NCBI GenBank assembly: GCA_019348475.1
Contig: JAHWJJ010000019.1
Coordinates: forward strand, 1 to 19,264
DNA: 19,264 nucleotides
From: Gemmatimonadota bacterium
GTDB taxonomy: Bacteria > Gemmatimonadota > Gemmatimonadetes > Longimicrobiales > Longimicrobiaceae
Reading direction: 5' to 3'
The position numbers were made by a program, and so were the translations under genes. The notes under the pieces are model-generated. The model was not told where the DNA came from. It was given only the letters and a program-made list of their open reading frames with translations, and ran no database searches. Shown one piece after another: positions 1 to 6,706 of this stretch. Position 1 is the stretch's first letter, and the number at the start of each line of letters is the position of its first letter.

Positions 1-145
1 GGCGCGCATCCCTCACGCGACGCGATTCCGAAGCCCCACGAATGAGCCGCGCCAGATTCCGACCCGCTCCGACTGCGACAGGCAAACTCCAGCGTTTGCA
101 ACGGCTCCAGCGGGTACCTCGAGCAAGATTTCATTCGTCAGATAC

Positions 146-180
146 TATTCCCTATTCCCTCTTCCCTCTTCCCTGTCCCT
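146..180. repeat. Heptamer tandem repeat (TATTCCC/TCTTCCC)
   Basis: Four consecutive 7-base units, TATTCCC twice then TCTTCCC twice, followed by a degenerate unit. The reverse complement of the first unit is GGGAATA, the same unit that opens the array at 16475 on the other strand. It lies upstream of the small + strand gene at 249. Such 7-base tandem repeats resemble the STRR class known from cyanobacteria; no function is visible. Confidence 0.8.
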
Positions 181-248
181 CCCCTCTGGCCGGGCTTTTG
201 CTCCGCCCGCCGCCGGAACAGGAACCCTCCCAGACCGGAAAGCAGACG

Positions 249-560
249 ATGCGGCAGATTGTGAAGTTGCTGGTGGGCGTGGCGGCGGTGGGCGTGGTGG
301 TGGCCGCCTTCCGCGACTCGGCGCGCCAGCGGTGGCTGCGCCCCGCGCTCCCCTTCGGCGAAGACGAGGAGGAGGGCGAGCTCGCGCCCGGCGGCCAGGA
401 GCCCGTGCTGGGGTACGACGGGATGGACCGCGACACCCTGCTGGACTGGCTGCGCGACGCCGACCTGGACCGCTCCACGCTGATGCGCATCCAGGCCTAC
501 GAAAGCGCCAACCAGGCCCGCGGCCCCGTGCTCGACGCCGTCGAGGACATGCTGGATTGA
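249..560 (+). CDS. Small membrane-anchored hypothetical protein
   Basis: The product is 103 residues. Residues 2-20 form one hydrophobic helix with a positive start (MRQIVKLL), so it is probably an N-terminal membrane anchor. An acidic linker (EDEEEGE, about 37-43) follows. The C-terminal half (about residues 56-102) is predicted helical, with a repeated pattern DRDTLLDWLRDADLDRSTL and then a helix ending VLDAVEDML. The ATG at 249 was chosen because the hydrophobic segment begins directly after it and a weak purine-rich site (GGAAAG) lies 6 bases upstream; the open frame extends back to 42 but that part is proline/arginine-rich and includes repeat DNA. A strong terminator follows at 585. I do not recognise the family; the function is unknown. 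Confidence 0.65.
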   Translation: MRQIVKLLVGVAAVGVVVAAFRDSARQRWLRPALPFGEDEEEGELAPGGQEPVLGYDGMDRDTLLDWLRDADLDRSTLMRIQAYESANQARGPVLDAVEDMLD

Positions 561-584
561 ACTCGGCGCCGGACCCGAACGGCC

Positions 585-626
585 GAGGCCGTCCACCCGC
601 GCGGGGGGACGGCCTCTCCTGTTTTC
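585..626 (+). terminator. Intrinsic terminator after the 249-560 gene
   Basis: A perfect 10-bp stem, GAGGCCGTCC (585-594) pairing with GGACGGCCTC (607-616), is followed by TCCTGTTTT. It sits 25 bases after the stop codon at 560 and between convergent genes. The T-tract is only on the + strand side. Confidence 0.8.
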
Positions 627-651
627 GGACGCGGAGACCCCAGACACTCCC

Positions 652-891
652 TTACGCCGCTGCCTGCTCCTGGCCTGGAACCTGGACGATCTCCAGCTCC
701 GCGATCGGAAACTCCATCTCACGCGGGAAGTAGGTCTCCTGAAGCGTACGTACGACCACGATCTGCCGGCCATCGATGCCAATGAACCCTCGGTCCTCGA
801 CCACTTCAGCGTCGAGGACCGCGCCCGGAAAGTGGACCCGTACGCGCGTACCGAGCGGCACTCCGTGAGCCTTGTCGGCCTTTCTGCTCAT
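652..891 (-). CDS. 79-residue hypothetical protein, beta-rich, partner of HEPN gene
   Basis: The product starts MSRKADKAHGVPLG and is dominated by short beta-strand patterns (TRVRVHFPG, AVLDAEVVED, RQIVVVRTL), with a helical end (PIAELEIVQV). Its layout suggests a small SH3/KOW-like barrel, but no family signature is certain. The ATG at 891 is preceded by a good ribosome site (GGTGAGGA, 4 bases upstream). Only 7 bases separate it from the stop of the HEPN-like gene (899), so the two are almost certainly cotranscribed and probably translationally coupled. It could be a regulator or antitoxin-like partner of the HEPN protein; that is inference from position alone. Confidence 0.7.
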   Translation of the reverse strand: MSRKADKAHGVPLGTRVRVHFPGAVLDAEVVEDRGFIGIDGRQIVVVRTLQETYFPREMEFPIAELEIVQVPGQEQAAA

Positions 892-898
892 GACGTCC

Positions 899-1477
899 TC
901 ACCAGGGTGTCAGTCCTGTGACTCCGATCAAATATGCACGCGCCACACGGTCGAAGTCCAGCGCCAGCGCATTGCATGCCCGCCGCCACTCCCGTACCTC
1001 CGAAAGTGTAACCTCGCTGCGCCCGCCGAGCCGCGGCTTGTCAAAGTCGAAATGCGCAACCGCGTTGCGCCACAGGTTCAACTGCTCCAGCTTCTGCCGC
1101 CGCGGTTCCGTACGCGGGCCGGCAGCATCCACGGCCGACCAGATGTCCAACCCGAGCCGCGCGTAATCCGAACCAACGTTGCCGGCATTTGCGTTCCCCC
1201 AGTTCAACTTTCGTCCGTTCACGAGGCTGTTGTAGACAATCAGCCGGATCGCCGCGTACTGTGGCGCGCCGATCAGATGCTCGACGCATTCCGTGTGCAG
1301 TCCCCGGCAGAACCGTTGAAAGTGTGACGACAGCAGCACCACGTACGCCTGGTTGATCTGCTGCACCGCGAAACGGCGCCCCCGACCGCTGCCGCCGACG
1401 GCCCGGTGCGCTGCCTCGATCTCGTCCAGCGCGCGGCGGCCATCCACCTGCCAGGTGCGCAGCGAGCGAGAGGGCAT
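899..1477 (-). CDS. HEPN-fold protein (possible ribonuclease or toxin)
   Basis: The product is 192 residues and nearly all alpha-helical. Residues 137-142 read RNAVAH, an R-x4-H motif set in LWRNAVAHFDF; this is the active-site signature of HEPN proteins, many of which are metal-independent RNases in toxin-antitoxin, CRISPR and abortive-infection systems. An upstream helix (about 14-60: ALDEIEAAHRAVG, then AYVVLLSSHFQRFCRGLH) and a C-terminal helix (EWRRACNALALDFDRVARAYL, 163-183 region) complete the bundle. ATG 1477 is chosen by where helical protein-like sequence begins; no clear Shine-Dalgarno precedes it, so the start is uncertain. The open frame runs further upstream as far as 2629, but that part overlaps yqeY antisense-free coding and is not protein-like. 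It is followed after 7 bases by the 79-residue gene. RNase activity is not shown by the sequence; HEPN proteins can also be inactive RNA-binding modules. Confidence 0.7.
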   Translation of the reverse strand: MPSRSLRTWQVDGRRALDEIEAAHRAVGGSGRGRRFAVQQINQAYVVLLSSHFQRFCRGLHTECVEHLIGAPQYAAIRLIVYNSLVNGRKLNWGNANAGNVGSDYARLGLDIWSAVDAAGPRTEPRRQKLEQLNLWRNAVAHFDFDKPRLGGRSEVTLSEVREWRRACNALALDFDRVARAYLIGVTGLTPW

Positions 1478-1536
1478 CGGCGGCGGCGTCCGTCGAGTGG
1501 CACGATCGAGAGGGTTCCACGTGAGAATGCGAAAGG

Positions 1537-1565
1537 AGCTTACAAGTAGACGGAGTGATGCGCAA
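1537..1565 (-). promoter_or_regulatory. Possible sigma70-like promoter for HEPN gene pair
   Basis: On the minus strand, TTGCGC (1565-1560) is separated by 17 bases from TAAGCT (1542-1537). Initiation near 1530 would give a leader of about 50 bases before the ATG at 1477. Each hexamer matches the consensus at only three positions, so the call rests on the exact spacing and position. Confidence 0.3.
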
Positions 1566-1587
1566 GTGCGCCCCACCCTCCCCACCC

Positions 1588-2031
1588 TCAGCCGGCCAGC
1601 GCCTCGCGAACCAGCCGGTTGAGCTCCTTGCCCTCGAAGCGGCCCTTCGTGCGCGGCATCACCGCCTTCATCACGCCGCCCACGTCCGAAGCGCCGCCGG
1701 CGATCGCGTCCTGGATCATGCCGCGCACCTCGTCCTCGCCCAGCGCGGGGGGGAGGTAGGCCTGCAGCAGCGCGGCCTCCTGCTCCTCCTTCTCCGCCAG
1801 CTCGGTGCGGGCGCCGGCGCGCATCTGCTCGGCGGCTTCGCGCCGGCGCTTGATGGCGGTGGTCAGCAGCCCGCGCACGTCGTCGTCGCTCACGGGGCGG
1901 CCCTGGTCGATCTCCCTGTTCTTGATTTCGGAGAGAAAGGTCGTGAGCGTGGTGGTGCGCAGCCTGTCGCGGTCCTTGCGCGCGACGGTGAGGTCGGCGC
2001 GAAGCTGCTCGGTGAGCGACGGTTCCGGCAT
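1588..2031 (-). CDS. yqeY: GatB/YqeY domain-containing protein
   Basis: The product is 147 residues, the usual length of stand-alone YqeY proteins (about 150). Family hallmarks are present in order: an N-terminal helix with ARKDRDRLRTTTLTTFLSEIKNREID pattern (about 17-42), the block AIKRRREAAEQ (59-69), then EKEEQEAALLQAYLPPALGEDEV with the LPP turn, and the C-terminal VMKAVMPRTKGRFEGKELNRLVREAL that matches the helical tail domain of GatB. In GatB/GatE this tail contacts tRNA during transamidation; the role of free YqeY is not settled. No good ribosome site precedes the ATG at 2031. The HEPN gene starts 110 bases downstream of its stop. Confidence 0.93.
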   Translation of the reverse strand: MPEPSLTEQLRADLTVARKDRDRLRTTTLTTFLSEIKNREIDQGRPVSDDDVRGLLTTAIKRRREAAEQMRAGARTELAEKEEQEAALLQAYLPPALGEDEVRGMIQDAIAGGASDVGGVMKAVMPRTKGRFEGKELNRLVREALAG

Positions 2032-2201
2032 GGTCGGTGTCCGTGGTACGATCGGGCGGATGACTGCGAGCGCGCAATCTACCGCCGCGCCCCCTTCCCC
2101 TCAACGCCTGGCGTACGAGGCCGCGCAGTCCCCGGCGGCCGCCGCGACCGGCGGCGGCGCCGTCTTCCCGTCCCGCTGACCCGAATGAGCCACGCACTCC
2201 T

Positions 2202-2385
2202 GCTGAACAGCGTCTCCTGGATGCCTGCAACCAGGGGCGCACGGTCATCTTCAGCACGCACAAGATGGAGCAGGCGGAGCAGATGTGCGAGCACGCTGCA
2301 TCATCCCCGGGGGCCAGAAGGTGCTGGACGGCAACCTGCGCGACATCCGCCGCGCCGACCGCACCAACCCGAAGAGCATCACGCG
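2202..2385 (+). pseudogene. Remnant of an ABC-transporter ATP-binding protein, frameshifted
   Basis: Reading from 2202 gives AEQRLLDACNQGRTVIFSTH followed by KMEQAEQMCEH. This is the D-loop-to-H-loop stretch of an ABC ATPase: the switch histidine lies in STH, and MEQAEQMC is typical of transporters related to multidrug/Na+ exporters. Near 2296 the match moves to another frame (from about 2297), reading IIPGGQKVLDGNLRDIRR, which is the usual next strand and helix of these proteins. Walker A, the signature motif and Walker B are absent upstream, and the reading ends soon after. It is therefore a short, frameshifted leftover of a lost gene. There is no start codon or full domain, so it cannot make a working ATPase. 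Confidence 0.65.
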
Positions 2386-2449
2386 GAGATGTCCCTTGGG
2401 TCGCGATGCCATGTGGGCTCCGATCCCCGGCCGGACATTCCTTCGCCGA

Positions 2450-2488
2450 AGACGAAGCCGCCGCGCGACTGGGATTCGCGCGGCGGCT
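2450..2488 (-). terminator. Intrinsic terminator after purine nucleoside phosphorylase
   Basis: A perfect 13-bp stem (2456-2468 with 2476-2488, 7-base loop) lies about 30 bases beyond the phosphorylase stop at 2518. Read on the minus strand, the stem is followed by TTCGTCTTC, giving a moderately T-rich tail. It most likely ends the yggS-divIVA-punA transcript. Confidence 0.75.
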
Positions 2489-2517
2489 CTGCAGTGAGAA
2501 ATGAACGCACCCGCGCA

Positions 2518-3345
2518 TCAGAGCCGCTCCACCACTCCCTCCACCAGCGCGGTCAAGTGGGGCTCCGCGCGGCCGGCGGTGGCGATGATGTGCTCGATGT
2601 TCGCGGGCTGCAGCGCGTCGGGAAGGCACTGGTCGGTGATGATGGACACGCCCATCACCCGCATCCCCCCGTGCACCGCCACGATGACCTCGGGGACGGT
2701 GGACATCCCCACGACGTCCGCGCCCATCGTCCGCAGCATGCGGTACTCCGCGCGCGTCTCCAGGTTGGGCCCCGCGATGGCGACGTACACGCCGCGCCGC
2801 AGGGTGATGCCCCGCTCCAGCGCGACCTCCACCGCCAGCGCCTGCAGGGCGGGATCGTACGGCTGCGACATGTCGGGAAAGCGCGGGCCCAGCTCGTCCG
2901 CGTTGGGGCCGATGAGCGGGTTGTCGCCCAGCAGGTTGATGTGGTCGCCGATCAGCACCAGGTCGCCGGGCTCCCAGAACGGGTGCATCCCCCCGCAGGC
3001 GTTGGAGACCAGCAGAGTGTCGGCGCTCAGCGCCCGCATCACCCGCACGGGAAAGGTCACCTGCTGCAGGGTGTACCCCTCGTAGCGGTGAAAGCGGCCC
3101 TGCATGGCCACCACCGGCTTGCCGCCCAGGGTGCCCAGCAGCAGCCGGCCCGTGTGCGTCTCCACGGTGGAGAGGGGAAAGCCGGGGATCTCGGCATAGG
3201 GGATCTCGGCCTCCACCCGGATGCGCCCCGCCACCCCGCCCAGCCCCGTGCCCAGGATGATGCCGATGCGCGGCTGCAGCGAGGACCGCGCGCGGATCGC
3301 CTCCACCGCGGCGGCGATCCGCTCCGTGAGGGTCGCCTCCGCCAC
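2518..3345 (-). CDS. punA: Purine nucleoside phosphorylase (trimeric PNP/MTAP family)
   Basis: This cytosolic enzyme should split purine nucleosides with phosphate to free base and (deoxy)ribose-1-phosphate for salvage. The product is 275 residues, normal for the low-mass trimeric class. Motifs: LGTGLGG (31-37, phosphate loop), MQGRFHRYEGY (81-91), SNACGGMHP (114-122), GPNLETRAEYR (192-202) with Glu196 aligned to Glu201 of mammalian PNP, and VGMSTVPEV (212-220). At the base-reading position the sequence is ITDQCLPD, with Asp238 where classical 6-oxopurine-specific enzymes have Asn243 (human numbering). Asp at this site is typical of the adenine-reading MTAP branch, so substrate range may differ. 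It starts with GTG at 3345, directly after the TGA (3348-3346) of the divIVA-like gene, with a G-rich site before it: a coupled operon with yggS and divIVA. Confidence 0.93.
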   Translation of the reverse strand: MAEATLTERIAAAVEAIRARSSLQPRIGIILGTGLGGVAGRIRVEAEIPYAEIPGFPLSTVETHTGRLLLGTLGGKPVVAMQGRFHRYEGYTLQQVTFPVRVMRALSADTLLVSNACGGMHPFWEPGDLVLIGDHINLLGDNPLIGPNADELGPRFPDMSQPYDPALQALAVEVALERGITLRRGVYVAIAGPNLETRAEYRMLRTMGADVVGMSTVPEVIVAVHGGMRVMGVSIITDQCLPDALQPANIEHIIATAGRAEPHLTALVEGVVERL

Positions 3346-3864
3346 TCAGCCCCCCTGCGCTTCGGGAGGGAGCGACTCGTCCGCGTCGCCGCGGCCCAGC
3401 GCGGCGGTGCGGTCGTCCTCCACGTCCAGCTCCTGGAGCTGGCGTTCCACCAGCGTGCGAAAGAGGCGGAGAAAACGGACGCGCTGGCCCTGCAGGCGGC
3501 GCAGCGCCTCGGCGGCCGCGGCGGCCTGCCGGCGCGCCTCGCCCACGATGCGCTCGGCCTCGGCCCGCGCTTCGCGCAGCACCAGGTCCGCCTCGCGGGC
3601 GGCCTGCTCGCGCATCTCCTCCCGCAGCTGCTGCGCGCTGACCAGGGCCTCGTTCATGGCCCGCTCGCGCACGCGGTAGTTGCCGATGGACTCGGTCATC
3701 GACTCCAGCCGCGCGCTGGCCATCACGTTCTCGCGCACCAGCTCTTCCATCCGCGCGCTGACGGTGTCCAGAAAGTCGTCCACCGCGGCGGGGTCGTACC
3801 CGCGCACCGCGCGCCGAAAGTCGCCCTTCTTCTTCTTTACGTCCAGCGGCGTAAGGTCGATCAT
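3346..3864 (-). CDS. divIVA: DivIVA-domain coiled-coil protein
   Basis: The product is 172 residues. The N-terminus (MIDLTPLDVKKKKGDFRRAVRGYDPAAVDDFLD) is the DivIVA lipid-binding module: the Asp-Leu/Thr-Pro start, a basic stretch and the RGYDPxxVDDFLD helix. A long coiled coil follows (about 36-150, rich in Glu, Arg and Ala heptads), then an acidic tail. DivIVA-like proteins mark curved or septal membrane and recruit division or wall-growth factors. The ATG at 3864 overlaps the yggS stop by four bases (ATGA), so the two are translationally coupled; yggS next to divIVA is a common arrangement in Gram-positive cell-division clusters. The basic run KKKK at 10-13 is unusual but suits membrane contact. 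A much longer open frame upstream is the shadow of yggS. Confidence 0.88.
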   Translation of the reverse strand: MIDLTPLDVKKKKGDFRRAVRGYDPAAVDDFLDTVSARMEELVRENVMASARLESMTESIGNYRVRERAMNEALVSAQQLREEMREQAAREADLVLREARAEAERIVGEARRQAAAAAEALRRLQGQRVRFLRLFRTLVERQLQELDVEDDRTAALGRGDADESLPPEAQGG

Positions 3865-4556
3865 CGCCCGCGTTCTCCGAACAGGGTGGAGCCCACCCGG
3901 ACGAGGGTGCTTCCCTCCTCCACCGCGGCCTCGAAGTCGTTGCTCATCCCCATGGAAAGGTGCCGCCCCTTGAAGGCCGGCACCTGCTGCGCGGCACGGT
4001 CCCGCAGCTCGCGCGCGCCGGCGAAGGTGCGGCGGATGACCGCCCGGTCGTCGGTGAACGGCGCCATCGTCATCATCCCCTCCAGCCGCAGCCCCGGCAG
4101 CTCCGCCATCCGGCCGATCGCGTCGATCGCCTCGTCCGGCGACAGGCCGAACTTGCTGGCCTCCCCCGACGTGTTCACCTGCACCAGCGCCGGCACGGTG
4201 ACCCCCGCCTTCACCGCCTCGCCGGAGAGAGCCTGGGCCAGGCGCACGGAGTCGAGCGAGTGCACCAGGTCGGCGATGGCGACGGCGCGCGCGGCCTTGT
4301 TGCGCTGCAGGTGGCCGATCAGGTGCCAGCGCACGGCGTCGCGGCCCACCTCCGCCACCTTTTCGTCCATCTCCTGCACGCGGTTCTCGCCCACGTCGGC
4401 GATGCCGGCCGTGATCGCCGCGCGCACCACCTCCGCCGGGTGCGTCTTGGTCACCGCCACCAGCGTGACGGGGTCCGCGCGCCCTGCCCGCGCGCGCGCG
4501 GCCTCGATCCGCTCCCGCACCTCCGCTACCCGCGCCCTGAGCGTTTCGGGTTCCAT
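3861..4556 (-). CDS. yggS: YggS family pyridoxal phosphate homeostasis protein
   Basis: The product is 231 residues, the normal length. It is a single alanine-racemase-like N-terminal barrel that carries PLP but has no known catalytic turnover; it buffers PLP and affects amino-acid pools. Seen: the PLP-lysine motif LVAVTKTHP with Lys37, GENRVQEMDEK, WHLIGHLQRNKA, HSLDSVRLA, VQVNTSGEASKFG, GLRLEGMMTMAP, LSMGMSNDFEAAVEEGSTLVRVGSTLFGER: the whole family series in order. ATG 4556 gives the standard N-terminus; no Shine-Dalgarno is visible. On the minus strand a weak TTGCTC-N17-TACGTT pair ends 7 bases before the ATG, so the mRNA could be leaderless (inference). It is the first gene of an operon with divIVA and punA. 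Confidence 0.95.
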   Translation of the reverse strand: MEPETLRARVAEVRERIEAARARAGRADPVTLVAVTKTHPAEVVRAAITAGIADVGENRVQEMDEKVAEVGRDAVRWHLIGHLQRNKAARAVAIADLVHSLDSVRLAQALSGEAVKAGVTVPALVQVNTSGEASKFGLSPDEAIDAIGRMAELPGLRLEGMMTMAPFTDDRAVIRRTFAGARELRDRAAQQVPAFKGRHLSMGMSNDFEAAVEEGSTLVRVGSTLFGERGR

Positions 4557-4787
4557 GCGGAGCAACGTACAGAACGGGCCCAGTGCGAGCAAGCGGGGAA
4601 CGCGATGGCCGCTGCCGCGCGGCGGGTTGACGAGCGACCGGGGACGCGGACAGCTTACGTTCGCTTTCCGCCATGGGTTGTGAACCATCAACCTCTTTCG
4701 TCCACGGCGAGCCGGCTTTCCCCGTGCGCGGCACCCGCCGGCATCCTCCGCCGGCGCATTCCATCTCCCCACCCACAGGAGTCCTCG

Positions 4788-6302
4788 ATGTCCACCCGCA
4801 GGATCACCACCGCGGCCGCGGCGGCCGCACTGACGCTGCTGGCGTCCGCCTGCTCCGACCGGCTGACGTCGCCCGCCGTCCACCCAGGCGCCCCGGCGCT
4901 CAACACCGGCTCCACGCTCCCCCAGCTCGTTCCCAACTCGGTCCGCTACAGCGACACCGGCGGAAGGCCTGCCACCGGACGCTCCGGGTCGGCCACCCTG
5001 TCCGCCTTTGCCCTGCGGGCCAGGGACGGCGTCACGTCGCTGGAGGTGCGCGCCGGGCGTGCGGACGGCGTCGAAGGGGGCACGGCGGAGCTGGCGCACG
5101 TGCAGGTCAAGGCGCTCATCGGCGGCCAGGAGAGCTACGTGGCCAACCACAGGGAGGGCCTGGACGCGCCGATCGCACTCCCCGCGCTGGCGCGCGGGGA
5201 GGCGGTGCAGGTGCAGGCGAACGTGCGCGGGATCGACGGCAACCGCACGGACGTCGTGACGGTCACGGAAACCGTCAAGCTGCGCCCCGACCTGGCCGTC
5301 ACCTTCTCCGCGGCGGAGACGGTGAGCCCGGGGGTGCCCGTGAGCTTCACGGCGCTGGTGGAGGAGCGCAACGGCGACGTGGGCGCCACCGCCACCTGCC
5401 AGCTGCGCGTGGACGGCGCGGTGGTGGACCAGGCGCAGGGGATCTGGGTGGATGCGGGCGACGCGGTGAGTTGCGCGTTCACCTACACTTTCGCGCAGGC
5501 CGGCACCTACGCCGTCGAGGTGGCCGCGACGGGCACCGCCCCGGCGGACTGGGACGAATCCAACAATGCCGCCTCGGCCCAGGTGCGCGTGGCCGCGCCG
5601 GGCGTGCCGCTGCAGTTCACCGCCATCGCGGAGCAGAAGGTGGGATACCGCCACTCCATGTACATCAACCGGTACGCGGACGCCCGTGGCGTGTGGTACG
5701 AGCAGGAGAGGCGCGACACCGCTGACGAGCACCTGCAGACCATCCAGATGCTCGGCTCGAGCGCACAGCCCATCCCGGGCCCCGTGGTGGTGGAGGTGTC
5801 GCAGGCCACCGGCGGGCGAACGCTGCACGCCGCGCGGTGGGCGTCGGGAACCCCGCCCGGCGTATCGTGGTGCACGTCCATCGGCCACGGGGCCACGATG
5901 TTCTTTGGGTGCAGCCTCTCCTTCGGCGGCTTCAGCTATGCCCAGTTCATGTATACGCGGTACGGCGGAACGGTGACGTACCACGGCACCATCTACACCC
6001 GCACCTGGTGGGACGGGGTGATGCAGGAATACGTTTACCACCGCAACTTCAGGGATGGCTATCTCCCGCCGGTCCAGCTGGGGAACGACTTCCAGTTCAA
6101 CGTGCGCATCACCGCCGCCGACGGCACCGTCTACCGCGCGGAGGCCGACTTCCCGCTGGCGGCGAGCATCGAACAGGGAGGCACGCCCGAGACCTGCACC
6201 CGCTACCACTGGTACGAGTCGGCGTACCAGGAAACCTGCAGCAGCTCCGCGTTCCGCTACGAGGTCCTCTCCGGCCGGGCGCAGTGGCCGGCGGCGTTCT
6301 GA
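4788..6302 (+). CDS. Secreted lipoprotein with CARDB-like domain
   Basis: The product is 504 residues. The N-terminus has two arginines, a hydrophobic stretch (9-19) and a lipobox ending ASAC, so Cys22 should be lipidated and the protein exported. Residues about 165-270 (DLAVTFSAAETVSPGVPVSF ... WDESNNAASAQVRV) form a CARDB/PapD-like beta sandwich, a fold common in surface proteins of this kind; the NxA/WDESNN motif near the end is typical. The remaining 235 residues are rich in Tyr, Trp and beta strands and hold Cys pairs (SWC...GC, ETC...ETC); I do not recognise this part. ATG 4788 is supported by AGGAG 6 bases upstream. It stands alone, divergent from yggS, and is followed by a hairpin at 6326. 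The specific role is unknown; adhesion or envelope function would be a guess. Confidence 0.85.
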   Translation: MSTRRITTAAAAAALTLLASACSDRLTSPAVHPGAPALNTGSTLPQLVPNSVRYSDTGGRPATGRSGSATLSAFALRARDGVTSLEVRAGRADGVEGGTAELAHVQVKALIGGQESYVANHREGLDAPIALPALARGEAVQVQANVRGIDGNRTDVVTVTETVKLRPDLAVTFSAAETVSPGVPVSFTALVEERNGDVGATATCQLRVDGAVVDQAQGIWVDAGDAVSCAFTYTFAQAGTYAVEVAATGTAPADWDESNNAASAQVRVAAPGVPLQFTAIAEQKVGYRHSMYINRYADARGVWYEQERRDTADEHLQTIQMLGSSAQPIPGPVVVEVSQATGGRTLHAARWASGTPPGVSWCTSIGHGATMFFGCSLSFGGFSYAQFMYTRYGGTVTYHGTIYTRTWWDGVMQEYVYHRNFRDGYLPPVQLGNDFQFNVRITAADGTVYRAEADFPLAASIEQGGTPETCTRYHWYESAYQETCSSSAFRYEVLSGRAQWPAAF

Positions 6303-6325
6303 CCATGCGCAGGTGAGGCGGTGAT

Positions 6326-6369
6326 GCGGCGGAGGTCCGGCCCGTAATTCAGCGGCGGGCCTCCGCCGC
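6326..6369 (+). terminator. Candidate terminator hairpin after lipoprotein gene
   Basis: GCGGCGGAGG (6326-6335) pairs perfectly with CCTCCGCCGC (6360-6369), and an inner GGCCCG/CGGGCC pairing could extend the structure. It begins 23 bases after the stop codon. No T-run follows, so it may stop transcription only weakly or protect the 3' end. Confidence 0.5.
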
Positions 6370-6706
6370 GTCCGACGGCGCACCTCCGGACCGCGTATCC
6401 GTGGAGTATGATTGTCATGGCGAATCCGGATCGAGAGTTTTGACTTCCTGAGGGACCGCGCCGCGCGACCGTCACGGCATGTGAGCGCGACCGAAGGGAC
6501 CTGCTACACACGGGATCGACTCAGCGACTACGCTGGTTCGTTGCACGAGGGGCTGTATCCTTAGGTCGGCGCCGGCGTCCCCTGATCGGCGGGTACCCAG
6601 CGGCGCCTCCTCAGGAACCAAGCTCCTGGGTCTCCCGCGCGGATTCCAGAACGATCCTGCGCGGTCCGGGATGAGCAACGATTGTGTTTGCGTCCCGGTA
6701 TCAGCT
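6370..6706. other. Intergenic stretch with no recognised gene
   Basis: About 340 bases of visibly lower GC than the surroundings lie between the lipoprotein terminator and the end of cdaA. Short open frames on both strands have no protein-like pattern. I see no tRNA, insertion-sequence ends or strong hairpin; it could be decayed sequence. Confidence 0.5.

Noticed and set aside
2060..2179. 39-codon + strand frame before the ABC remnant
   Set aside because: Ala/Pro-rich, no ribosome site and no similarity that I recognise; it lies in the yqeY upstream region.
1478..2629. Upstream extension of the HEPN reading frame (total 576 codons)
   Set aside because: It runs through the yqeY gene in another frame of the same strand and through the ABC remnant; composition is Arg/Gly/Ala-rich with no protein-like pattern.
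3960..4787. In-frame extension upstream of the lipoprotein gene
   Set aside because: It is antisense to yggS; the AGGAG site and signal peptide fix the start at 4788.
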